A stretch of 64,000 bases of DNA, taken from Clostridia bacterium (GTDB lineage Bacteria > Bacillota > Clostridia > Lachnospirales > Lachnospiraceae). Positions 1 to 6,442 of this stretch are shown here, piece by piece. The position numbers and the translations under genes were made by a program. Location of the stretch: the NCBI GenBank assembly GCA_003246295.1, contig QKAS01000047.1, forward strand, positions 62,001 through 126,000, read 5' to 3'. Position 1 is the first letter of the stretch, and each line of letters begins with the position of its first letter. The notes beneath the pieces are model-generated. The model did no database searches. It was not told where the DNA came from and saw only the letters and a list, made by a program, of their open reading frames with translations.

Positions 1-23
1 TTAAAAATCTCATAATTCATCAT
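1..23 (-). CDS. Start of an unknown gene running off the left edge
   Basis: Only the first codons are visible (M-M-N-Y-E-I-F). An AAGGAG-type ribosome site lies 7 bases before the ATG and overlaps the stop codon of the preceding small gene, which suggests the next gene of the same leftward operon. Nothing can be said about function. Confidence 0.4.
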
Positions 24-35
24 ATAATTTTCTCC

Positions 36-257
36 TTAATCTAAATTGTCATAGAGGAATCCTTCATCCTCATCGTTGTCATGGTTACTTTGATCCTTAT
101 CCATCCACGCTTCTGCCAGTGCTTCAAGCGTTTCTGCATAAATTGTCGACTCCTGCCTTACTTTCTTTGGCTGTTCCGTTCCGATGGTAATTACAATCTC
201 TACTGCACATTCTCCGTTCTGTAACGGAATGGTGCTCACTTTTACTTTATTCAACAT
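36..257 (-). CDS. Small acidic hypothetical protein of the lysS-end element
   Basis: A 73-residue protein with a good ribosome site (GAAGGAGG) just before the ATG. The N-terminal half looks like a beta-strand-rich fold with alternating Val/Ile. The last 20 residues are mostly Asp, Glu and Asn. I see no Cys pairs, signal peptide or membrane segment, and I do not recognise the family. It follows a terminator-like hairpin, so it may have its own promoter. The setting, downstream of a ParM/ParR-type cluster, suggests an element-borne accessory protein. Confidence 0.6.
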   Translation of the reverse strand: MLNKVKVSTIPLQNGECAVEIVITIGTEQPKKVRQESTIYAETLEALAEAWMDKDQSNHDNDEDEGFLYDNLD

Positions 258-275
258 TGCGACCTCCTTCTAGGC

Positions 276-311
276 AAAAAAATAAGAAGATATGGTTTTT
301 GGCTCATATCT
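276..311 (-). terminator. Intrinsic terminator after the coiled-coil gene
   Basis: On the minus strand an AGATATG/CATATCT stem is followed by a T-rich run (TCTTATTTTTTT). It lies just past the stop codon of the 692-residue protein. Confidence 0.6.
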
Positions 312-349
312 CCTAGATTACATTTATTCCTTAAAATTTATTGAATATC

Positions 350-2428
350 TTATTGCTCTATGCTTTCATTACTCTCTTCTATAACTCTTTCTTCTGTATC
401 TCTTTCTTCTGTACTTATTTCTTCTGTACTTATTTCTTCTGTATCTACAATTTCATCGTTTACGATCTGCTCACTTTCTCCATACTGCTCCATATCCTCA
501 GCTTCTTTTGTTTCGCTTTCTGTACCTATTGGCTCGTTTTTATTATCATTGTGTTCCTGTGCTTCGACTTCCATATCAAACAAACTATTTAGTGAAGTAA
601 GGATATTGGCAGTTTTAGTTTTAGTATTACTCATATTGATTTTTGCAGATATAATTTGACCATCAATCATTCCACAACCAGTCTCATAACCAAGCAATTC
701 TCCCTCTGAATGACCACAAGCAAGAGAATATCCTGATAACGTTTTTACTTCTGTTGCCTTAAGCGAAGTATGCGTTGGACCTACTTCACTTGGATATTTA
801 CTCCATTCACTATATGATGCACAATAGTAACCGCATACGCTACACCAACCTCTATATCTACGGTCTCTGTTGCCATCCTTATCTCCCCAACTATTTGTAT
901 CTTTTATCCATCCTCCAGAACATGACGGATAGATATAAGAAATATCATACTTCGGTGTAGTGTAACATCCTCCACCACTTGAACTACTTCCAGTGTGATG
1001 ATGAATATTTGCTATGCTATAACACCCTCCGCCTTTTTCCGCTGTTCCATTGTGATAGTGATATTCATATTCCACATCGGCATTAATGCCAGCAACACTA
1101 TCAACTCCAGCTGTAAATGCAGCTGTATACAGATTTAAAATATTATTATTAATTTCACCAAAAGAAGCATCCGATATAGTATTAATCCCTTTGTCAGTCA
1201 ACGTGGATGCTAATAATGCTTTTCCGTTACTGACAGATTGAAAACAATCATTTAACTGTGCCTTCATATCGGTAATAGAATTCTTATTATCCGAAACCTG
1301 TACATTCACCTCCTGAATTGATTTAGCATTATCCGTTGCTATAGTATTTATTTTACCTATGGACTCCTGATTAATCTGTACTGCTTCTTTCAGTCCTAGA
1401 ATCCCAAGACCGTTTTGATAGATTTGTTCCTTTAAAATTGAATCCAAATTGCTGATCATATTAGTTAAATAATTACTCAGATTACCCAGAGCTACATCTG
1501 TATTATTTTTTACTTCTGTAATTGATAATTTTGTTTTATTGTTTAACGCTTCCATGCTAATACTTGTTTCATCTTTTAAATTAGCAATTGAATTATGCAC
1601 CTGTTTATTAGACTCTTCCACATTCACATTCATATCTGTAATTGTCTTATTGATATCAATTACATACTGATCCACTTCCGAACGAAGTTCTTCCAACTTT
1701 TCTGTATAGTCCTTCGTAGTATCTTTTTTAATCTCGTTAAGTAAAATATTGAATTCTTTCACAGTCTCACTTACTCTATTGTTGAATTCTTCTGAAAAGT
1801 TATCCTGCGTATTATTTAAACTTGATAATCTGGAATTCAAATAATTTATTTGATTATATAAGTCAATATCTGCCTTTTTCAGTTCTCCATTCACTGTAAT
1901 CAGAGTTACCGTTTTCTCTTCAACCGCACTTACTGCATCTTTATCTGCCTTCTTGGAAATAGAAGTTTCTAATTCATTGAACAATTTCTCAAAACCAGAA
2001 AGTCTGTTACTAACCTCTTTGTTATATGCTCTATACTCGTTTTGAATAAATTTATCCAAGTTATTAACAATCTTATCTTTTTCTTCTGACGTAAGATAAG
2101 ATTTATCTTTTAGTTCATTACGAAATTTATCTTGTATCGCTTTTATTCTTTCATCCAGCTCCGATTCATCACAGATTTCATTCTCATCTAATATATCTTG
2201 AATTGTTTCTGTGAGTTCTCGTGCCTGCTTTTCTGTAAGTTTATCTTCTGTCTGCTCATCAATATATTTGTTTGTAATATTGAATAACTTTGACATCTGA
2301 TTGTTTTTTAAAGAAAAAGCCATAAATATTAGGATCACAAAAAATAAAATAATTGCTATTATCACAATCACTTTTCTTTTTTTTACTACTTCTTTTATTC
2401 TATTAATTCGTTCATTTATTTTGTTCAA
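350..2428 (-). CDS. Membrane-anchored coiled-coil protein with a Cys/Gly/His-rich domain
   Basis: A 692-residue protein that appears to start at a TTG with GAGGAG 8-9 bases upstream. After a basic N-terminus (about 1-20) comes one hydrophobic segment (about 20-40). Residues about 45-430 are charged heptad-like helix, so a long coiled coil is likely. From about 455 to 600 the character changes: two HxH/GGGCY motifs, then a CxxC and further Cys and Gly residues, as in surface proteins of some Clostridial phages and elements. The tail is acidic with repeated STEE/DTEE units. Inference: a surface-exposed stalk with a compact, possibly disulfide- or metal-bound head, anchored by its N-terminus. 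It is the last gene before a terminator in the par cluster. I do not recognise a named family. Confidence 0.7.
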   Translation of the reverse strand: MNKINERINRIKEVVKKRKVIVIIAIILFFVILIFMAFSLKNNQMSKLFNITNKYIDEQTEDKLTEKQARELTETIQDILDENEICDESELDERIKAIQDKFRNELKDKSYLTSEEKDKIVNNLDKFIQNEYRAYNKEVSNRLSGFEKLFNELETSISKKADKDAVSAVEEKTVTLITVNGELKKADIDLYNQINYLNSRLSSLNNTQDNFSEEFNNRVSETVKEFNILLNEIKKDTTKDYTEKLEELRSEVDQYVIDINKTITDMNVNVEESNKQVHNSIANLKDETSISMEALNNKTKLSITEVKNNTDVALGNLSNYLTNMISNLDSILKEQIYQNGLGILGLKEAVQINQESIGKINTIATDNAKSIQEVNVQVSDNKNSITDMKAQLNDCFQSVSNGKALLASTLTDKGINTISDASFGEINNNILNLYTAAFTAGVDSVAGINADVEYEYHYHNGTAEKGGGCYSIANIHHHTGSSSSGGGCYTTPKYDISYIYPSCSGGWIKDTNSWGDKDGNRDRRYRGWCSVCGYYCASYSEWSKYPSEVGPTHTSLKATEVKTLSGYSLACGHSEGELLGYETGCGMIDGQIISAKINMSNTKTKTANILTSLNSLFDMEVEAQEHNDNKNEPIGTESETKEAEDMEQYGESEQIVNDEIVDTEEISTEEISTEERDTEERVIEESNESIEQ

Positions 2429-2635
2429 TTTTATTCTCCTCTTAACATAAAAAACAGATTGAATTTGCCTTCAACCTGTCAAATAAGTAACTATTTTTCA
2501 CCTTTCCCACTATAAGAGGGATCGGCTAAATGTTCCGTACCAATCCACTCTTACATCTATGTGAGCATATATATTTTGATTCGCACGGGACTCTTATGGT
2601 CTATCCCGTATATAATGCATCTAGCTCTCCTTTTC

Positions 2636-2716
2636 TTAAATCACCATATTTCTTAATTGAAAGAAATACTTCATCAATCTTCGGTTTTCTCTGTACGCTT
2701 TATATCCAGTAGCCAT
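2636..2716 (-). CDS. Possible 26-residue basic peptide
   Basis: A short reading frame preceded by a strong AAGGAGG 8 bases before the ATG, which is the only reason to list it. The product would be MATGYKAYRENRRLMKYFF followed by seven residues, rich in Arg/Lys and Tyr/Phe. It sits between the 57-residue membrane peptide gene and the coiled-coil gene. It could instead be the degraded start of a longer gene. No function can be proposed. Confidence 0.3.
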   Translation of the reverse strand: MATGYKAYRENRRLMKYFFQLRNMVI

Positions 2717-2731
2717 ACAAACAACCTCCTT

Positions 2732-2905
2732 TCATGGTGTTCCTGCTCTTACGAACGCAAGGAATACTCTGAGAACAAGTCCAAACAATAGAAGTATTAC
2801 CCTTGCTAGCTCCAATAGCAATTTTAATAAATTCAATATAAGCCAAACGATTCCTTTTAGAAATTCAAGCAATCCATACTCTATTGTTGAAAAAACTTTT
2901 CTCAT
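2732..2905 (-). CDS. 57-residue hydrophobic membrane peptide
   Basis: The ATG overlaps the stop of the upstream ParR-like gene by four bases (ATGA), so translation is probably coupled. Residues about 10-53 are almost continuously Leu/Ile/Val/Phe with a few Glu, Lys and Arg at regular spacing, which would give one long or two short amphipathic membrane helices. The C-terminus is RAGTP. It is too short for ordinary gene callers. Inference: a small membrane protein co-expressed with the segregation pair, possibly an adaptor or a holin-like peptide. I do not recognise a family. Confidence 0.55.
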   Translation of the reverse strand: MRKVFSTIEYGLLEFLKGIVWLILNLLKLLLELARVILLLFGLVLRVFLAFVRAGTP

Positions 2906-3378
2906 TCACCCATTCCTCCATCTTCTGCCATCCAACCACTGGCAAGGTCAGCCAGCTGGTCTATCGTTTGTTCATCTTGCATATGATCTTCTTCATCAAA
3001 TCTTCTTTCTTGACCCTGCGGAACCGGATAATATCCTTTCGGTACTATCTGTTGCATTCCAGCTACAACACCACCAAGTAATCGAATTACTTCATTCCTA
3101 GCTTCGGTAATTACACTGGCATGCAACTCCTCTTTAATCTCCTCTATATCATCTCTAGTCACATATTCATTCGATTTTATTTTATCTAATTCTACCAGAT
3201 TGGCTTTCCCAACATTATCAACATAGAACTCTAATGCAGCTATAAAAAGTTGGTTTTGCGTTTTGTTCATTTCCTGATTCAGATGCTTAAATATCTTATG
3301 AATCTCCAAATGTCTAGGATTCTTTAGATTAAGCCTAAGACTATAATGAACAATGCTATCACGATCTGCTTTTGCCAT
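2902..3378 (-). CDS. ParR-like DNA-binding partner of ParM
   Basis: A 158-residue protein encoded 11 bases after the ParM-like gene. The N-terminal half reads like a ribbon-helix-helix domain: a short strand (HYSLRLNLKNP, about residues 11-21) followed by two helices with the NKTQNQLFIAALEFYVDNV pattern (about 38-56). The C-terminal part is acidic and less ordered. In type II (actin-type) plasmid segregation systems, ParR binds a repeated centromere site and caps ParM filaments. The gene order and fold pattern support that role; the centromere has not been identified with certainty. Its stop overlaps the start of the 57-residue membrane peptide. Confidence 0.7.
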   Translation of the reverse strand: MAKADRDSIVHYSLRLNLKNPRHLEIHKIFKHLNQEMNKTQNQLFIAALEFYVDNVGKANLVELDKIKSNEYVTRDDIEEIKEELHASVITEARNEVIRLLGGVVAGMQQIVPKGYYPVPQGQERRFDEEDHMQDEQTIDQLADLASGWMAEDGGMGE

Positions 3379-3389
3379 TTATCTCACCC

Positions 3390-4298
3390 CTATCTTCTTT
3401 TTAGTCCAATATTTGCAAGATATTCAAATCCTTTAGCATTCGCTTTCACGTCTAAAATATAGTTGATATTCTTTTGTTTAAACGTGCTGAAATTTTTCAT
3501 TACTACAGCTCCACCTCCTACAAATACCAGCTGCGTCGTCTTTAGGTTGTAACCATATTCTCTAAGAGAATTGAATACACGGTCTGTGTAATCTGTGATT
3601 TCTTTCTTGATGATATTTAGGTACTCTTCATCAATATCACTTGTACCATTCCTCATAATATGCTGAATTTCACTTTCATCAATTCCAGCACCAAGCTGTC
3701 TTACACATTGATCATTTACTGATCTCATACAGGTGATCAACCCCTGCTGTGTTGTGGTACATCTTGAATTATCTGGTTTTCTATCAACAACAGGCATAAT
3801 ATCAATTGTCCAACTTCCAATATCAATGATTACAACCTTATTCCCAAAATTTTGAATTCTGTCTGCAATTGCTGCGTAACACTGTGGAAATACAGCCGCA
3901 TTTACAATCTTGATTTGATACATCTCTTTTTCATAGTAGAATCTCACTTCTTTTCGTTTTGTAAGATATTCCAAAAATCCAGACTTCTCAACACCGAATC
4001 TCGTAAGCGGTAAACCCGCTGCAATAAATATACTAGCTTCTTTCTTGCCACGTTTTCTTAACTCTCTTGCAATTCCGGCTAAAGTGAGTATGTAGAAATT
4101 GTCATTTTCAATCTTTACATCTCTTACCTCTAATCTCACACCGCCAATTTTGTAATACTTTCCATCCAGTTCAAGTACATCATCAAACATCCCTGGTTCG
4201 GTTGTTATCTCCTTTACACCAGTAACAAATACCTGGCTTGATGTCTTGACCATTGACCAACCATGATCAATCCCTATGATTTCAAAATCATTATCCAT
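3390..4298 (-). CDS. ParM/StbA-like actin-type ATPase
   Basis: About 302 residues from the ATG at 4298, chosen because AAAGGAG lies 10 bases upstream; an upstream in-frame ATG at 4343 has no such site. Actin-fold signatures are visible: phosphate 1 loop GIDHGWSMVKTS near residue 9, phosphate 2 IIDIGSWTIDI near residue 160, and the adenosine loop FVGGGAVVMKN near residue 260. ParM-type proteins polymerise with ATP and push replicated DNA copies apart. Here the gene is in an element next to lysS, so the element may pass through an extrachromosomal stage. The ParR-like gene follows directly. Confidence 0.8.
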   Translation of the reverse strand: MDNDFEIIGIDHGWSMVKTSSQVFVTGVKEITTEPGMFDDVLELDGKYYKIGGVRLEVRDVKIENDNFYILTLAGIARELRKRGKKEASIFIAAGLPLTRFGVEKSGFLEYLTKRKEVRFYYEKEMYQIKIVNAAVFPQCYAAIADRIQNFGNKVVIIDIGSWTIDIMPVVDRKPDNSRCTTTQQGLITCMRSVNDQCVRQLGAGIDESEIQHIMRNGTSDIDEEYLNIIKKEITDYTDRVFNSLREYGYNLKTTQLVFVGGGAVVMKNFSTFKQKNINYILDVKANAKGFEYLANIGLKRR

Positions 4299-4353
4299 TT
4301 GATTTAATCTCCTTTTCAATAAACTTTTTGCTCTTCCCCACATTCTTTTCTTG

Positions 4354-4614
4354 TCACTTTCTTTCCAATAATTTTTTCATACACGGAAAACAATACCCAT
4401 CACCTTGTTTGTAGGAACAATCCGTACATTCACTACGTACTGTCTTTTCTGGTTCCTTTCTCTTCTCCCTAAAGCAATTGCTGTTAATACATCTACTATC
4501 ATTGCCCCAAAAGAATTTGCATCTCATACAATCTTTTAGATCTTTGTTGAACTTTCGTTCTTCTCTTTCCGCTTTCGTAAATCTGTGCTTGTTGTTATTC
4601 TTCTTTTCCTTCAT
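4354..4614 (-). CDS. Small Cys-rich, probably zinc-binding protein
   Basis: An 86-residue protein with a very basic N-terminus (Lys/Arg/Asn, residues 1-28) and two clusters of cysteines: C-x2-C-x8-C-x4-C at about 29-46 and C-x2-C-x6-C-x2-C at about 63-78. That spacing suggests two zinc-binding knuckles, perhaps nucleic-acid binding. It starts inside the end of the 50-residue gene upstream and precedes ParM. I have seen such proteins in Clostridial integrative elements but know no function. Confidence 0.6.
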   Translation of the reverse strand: MKEKKNNNKHRFTKAEREERKFNKDLKDCMRCKFFWGNDSRCINSNCFREKRKEPEKTVRSECTDCSYKQGDGYCFPCMKKLLERK

Positions 4615-4747
4615 CTTTGCATTCCTTCCATCGGATTAATGCATTATGAAGTTCTAATAACTTTTGATTCACAGCTTTTACTAGTTTATCAAGTGAATAG
4701 AATGTGGATGTTGGTAGTTCTATTTCTGTTACAGCACTTTCTATCAT
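4595..4747 (-). CDS. 50-residue hypothetical protein, first gene after the structured leader
   Basis: The reading frame has a strong AGGAGG 7 bases before the ATG and overlaps the next gene by 20 bases. The product is a mostly helical, mildly acidic peptide ending in KECKDEGKEE. The ribosome site is immediately preceded by a TAGC-AAA-GCTA hairpin that belongs to the leader. No family is recognised. It is supported by the ribosome site and the overlapping gene arrangement rather than by homology. Confidence 0.5.
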   Translation of the reverse strand: MIESAVTEIELPTSTFYSLDKLVKAVNQKLLELHNALIRWKECKDEGKEE

Positions 4748-4759
4748 TCTGCATCCTCC

Positions 4760-5160
4760 TTATTCTTTCATAGCTTTGCTATGTAAGGTGTACGCTGACT
4801 TGTTTCAAGTCCCTCTTACGCCCCGTACACAAAGGAATGTTCTCATTCCGGGGAGTTACAGACGAGCCGCTAATGCGTTCATAACGCCTTATCTTTCAAT
4901 AAGACTATCTCCTCTATTGCCATTTCGAGGATAAGGTCGAACCTCTCGACCTTCATGGGTTATTATCCATCCGCAATATTCGAATACCCTTTTTCTAGGC
5001 TTGTTCCCTGCTTCTCGTTCTTCATTTCTCAATCCATCGAACTACTAATTTGATAACAGTGGTCTTGAGCCCTCCAGGCGAATACCCCGAACTTTTACTC
5101 TTAATCCGTAACTGATATTCAGTTGTTTGTTCCTGCTCTCGCTTGGAACATGTATATAAT
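4760..5160 (-). ncRNA. Hairpin-rich leader or structured RNA before the par cluster
   Basis: About 400 bases without a credible gene on either strand. Consecutive stems can be drawn at 4771-4781, 4788-4794 with 4824-4830 (enclosing 4797-4802/4806-4811), 4834-4839/4844-4849, 4875-4879/4883-4887, 4888-4892/4899-4903 and 4933-4940/4946-4953. Two sequence pairs recur: CGAATACCC at 4981 and 5079, and TTGTTCC(C)TGCT(T)CTCG at 5001 and 5127. Read leftward it would be the leader of the small-gene/ParM/ParR operon. It could be a regulatory RNA, a centromere (parC-like) region, or both. I know no Rfam family that it matches. Confidence 0.5.
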
Positions 5161-5194
5161 AACCTCATATCAATTTCCTAGATAGAAACTTCAC

Positions 5195-5231
5195 TGGTGC
5201 ATTTTACTTATTTCGCACCAGATTTTGGTGC
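5195..5231 (-). promoter_or_regulatory. Alternative hairpins after the DUF6462-like gene
   Basis: Three segments, TGGTGC (5195-5200), GCACCA (5215-5220) and TGGTGC (5226-5231), allow the middle one to pair with either neighbour but not both. They lie just past the stop at 5235 and before the long structured leader, in the right place for an attenuator or processing signal. Confidence 0.4.
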
Positions 5232-5234
5232 ATT

Positions 5235-5516
5235 TTATTCATGTAGACTATCTCTACCACCATCTGATTCTTGCAGTCTTATCCAGACATGCTTTGGCAG
5301 TGGTCTTGATGGTTCATGGAACTGTTCCAAATATGCTTCGAAGACTTCAGTATTAACAAGTGCCGAATTACCCACTTTGTAGATTGCACCAGCTTCACCT
5401 GCTAATGCCATAAGCCTTGTTTTTCCAATACTGTAGATAATTGCACCTTCTGTCGCATTAACATACTTTTTCATCACATCTTTTGTATCTGAATAAGTCT
5501 TGTATGAATAACCCAT
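5235..5516 (-). CDS. DUF6462-like protein, copy 1
   Basis: A 93-residue protein with a good GGAG ribosome site. Its middle part (KKYV..EGAIIYSIGKTRLMALAGEAGAIYKV......NTEVFEAYLEQF) matches the pattern I associate with DUF6462 proteins of Lachnospiraceae elements: a small winged-helix or excisionase-like fold. The two genes upstream carry the same pattern, so the three are paralogues. Inference: DNA-binding control or recombination-directionality proteins of the element. The stop is followed by mutually exclusive hairpins. Confidence 0.6.
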   Translation of the reverse strand: MGYSYKTYSDTKDVMKKYVNATEGAIIYSIGKTRLMALAGEAGAIYKVGNSALVNTEVFEAYLEQFHEPSRPLPKHVWIRLQESDGGRDSLHE

Positions 5517-5518
5517 AT

Positions 5519-5983
5519 CTACTCTCCTTTCGCTGGAACAAATAATGGATGTTTAAGTGGAACAACCTCTTCTCTAAATTGTTCCATATACTCATCAAAA
5601 AGCTCTAAGTTAATAAGAACAGTACCGCCAGTTCCTTCATTAATCTTATATACTGCACCAGCTGCTCTTGCCATTTCTATAAATCTATGATGACCGATGC
5701 TGTATGTAATTGAACCTTCTCCGATTCTGACATATTTTTTCTGCACGTATTTTGATGTATTAGGTACTTTATATAAATGTTTCATGAAATCCTCCATCTT
5801 TTTCTGATGTATCAACACTGTTCTTGGTAGCCGATATAATGCGTCGGCTGATAGAGCTACTATCAGTAAGATTTCCTCTTCTAGCTGGAAGAGTTGTCGT
5901 ACTTCGTCCACTCTAAGAAATCTTTTTATTTGAATATCATCTGCTGTATATGCTCTAATTGAAGTCTGTAACTCATTCGCCAT
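5519..5983 (-). CDS. DUF6462-like protein with N-terminal extension, copy 2
   Basis: 154 residues. The first 75 or so form an extra helical region of unknown relation. Residues about 76-140 repeat the DUF6462-like pattern (KKYVRIGEGSITYSIGHHRF, then GAVYKI and NLELFDEYMEQF). Its start overlaps the end of copy 3 by 11 bases, and copy 1 begins 2 bases after it ends, so the three genes are one transcription unit. Likely a DNA-binding accessory protein of the element; the added N-terminal part may bring a partner or effector function. Confidence 0.6.
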   Translation of the reverse strand: MANELQTSIRAYTADDIQIKRFLRVDEVRQLFQLEEEILLIVALSADALYRLPRTVLIHQKKMEDFMKHLYKVPNTSKYVQKKYVRIGEGSITYSIGHHRFIEMARAAGAVYKINEGTGGTVLINLELFDEYMEQFREEVVPLKHPLFVPAKGE

Positions 5984-6213
5984 CTAAATTCACCTCTTTA
6001 CTTGTTAATCTAAATCGTTCCAGATAGCAATCAAGAATCTCTGTATTTACAAGCACCATCTGATTCACCTTATATACCGCATTTGCTTTCTTCGCAATTT
6101 CCTGAAACTTTGATATACCCATTCCGTAGACTTTGCAGCCATCTTTATACCTCACAAACTTTTTTCTGCTTTCTTCCCACTTCTCTATAATTAAATCCCA
6201 TGTCTTTCATCAT
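5973..6213 (-). pseudogene. DUF6462-like protein, copy 3, apparent frameshift in an A6 run
   Basis: The open part (5973-6155, starting only at a GTG) encodes YKDGCKVYGMGISKFQEIAK and the rest of the DUF6462-like core. The natural start appears to be an ATG at 6213 or 6210 with AGAGGTG upstream, giving MKDMGFNYRE..., which resembles the start of copy 1 (MGYSYK...). The two frames join at a run of six A (six T at 6160-6165). Removing one A would give a continuous protein reading ...KQKKFVRYKDG. Real pseudogene, homopolymer error or programmed shift cannot be told apart here. The GTG alone has only a weak ribosome site. Confidence 0.5.
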
Positions 6214-6231
6214 GCTTTTCACCTCTTCCTG

Positions 6232-6410
6232 AAAAGGACATCATTTTTCTCCATAACGCAAAAAAGGACACCTTTCTAAATTTCTTTAGAAAAGTGCCCT
6301 AAAATAGTGCTTATTATTAAATTCAACTTCGTTTACCAAAATTTCAGCTCATTCGAACTCATTCGGACTCGACCAACGATTTGATGTCCTTTTGATGTCC
6401 TTTGGACATC
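6232..6410. mobile_element. End of the lysS-adjacent element with arm-type repeats
   Basis: TGATGTCCTTT occurs twice in tandem (6382-6392 and 6393-6403), then in inverted form (GATGTCC/GGACATC, 6394-6410), and once more in reverse as AAAAGGACATCA (6232-6243). A second small tandem pair is CATTCGAACT/CATTCGGACT just before 6370. Such spaced repeats next to the 3' end of a conserved gene are typical of tyrosine-integrase arm sites at an element boundary. The integrase and the other end are outside the window, so the exact att core cannot be given. Confidence 0.5.
6260..6300 (-). terminator. Terminator downstream of lysS
   Basis: A long imperfect stem (GGACAC-C-TTTCTAAA against TTTAGAAA-A-GTGCCC) followed on the minus strand by six T. 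It lies about 140 bases past the lysS stop and would separate lysS transcription from the element. Confidence 0.65.
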
Positions 6411-6442
6411 GGAATCTCTCGCAAGTCTCATAAACACTGGAT

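Noticed and set aside
341..659. Plus-strand reading frames opposite the acidic tail of the 692-residue protein
   Set aside because: Low-complexity Phe/Cys/Ser frames created by the antisense of Glu/Thr-rich repeats; no ribosome site.
2530..2712. Plus-strand 60-codon frame
   Set aside because: No ribosome site and opposite to the gene direction of the cluster; the minus strand has a better, shorter candidate.
4704..4934. Plus-strand 76-codon frame over the structured leader
   Set aside because: It has no ribosome site and runs through the hairpins; the composition does not resemble the neighbouring genes.
4760..5160. Group II intron as explanation for the hairpin-rich leader
   Set aside because: No reverse transcriptase gene and no recognisable domain V or GUGYG-type 5' end.
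6300..6442. A tRNA gene as integration target next to lysS
   Set aside because: No cloverleaf or TPsiC sequence (GGTTCRANYCC) is present; the target appears to be the lysS 3' region itself.
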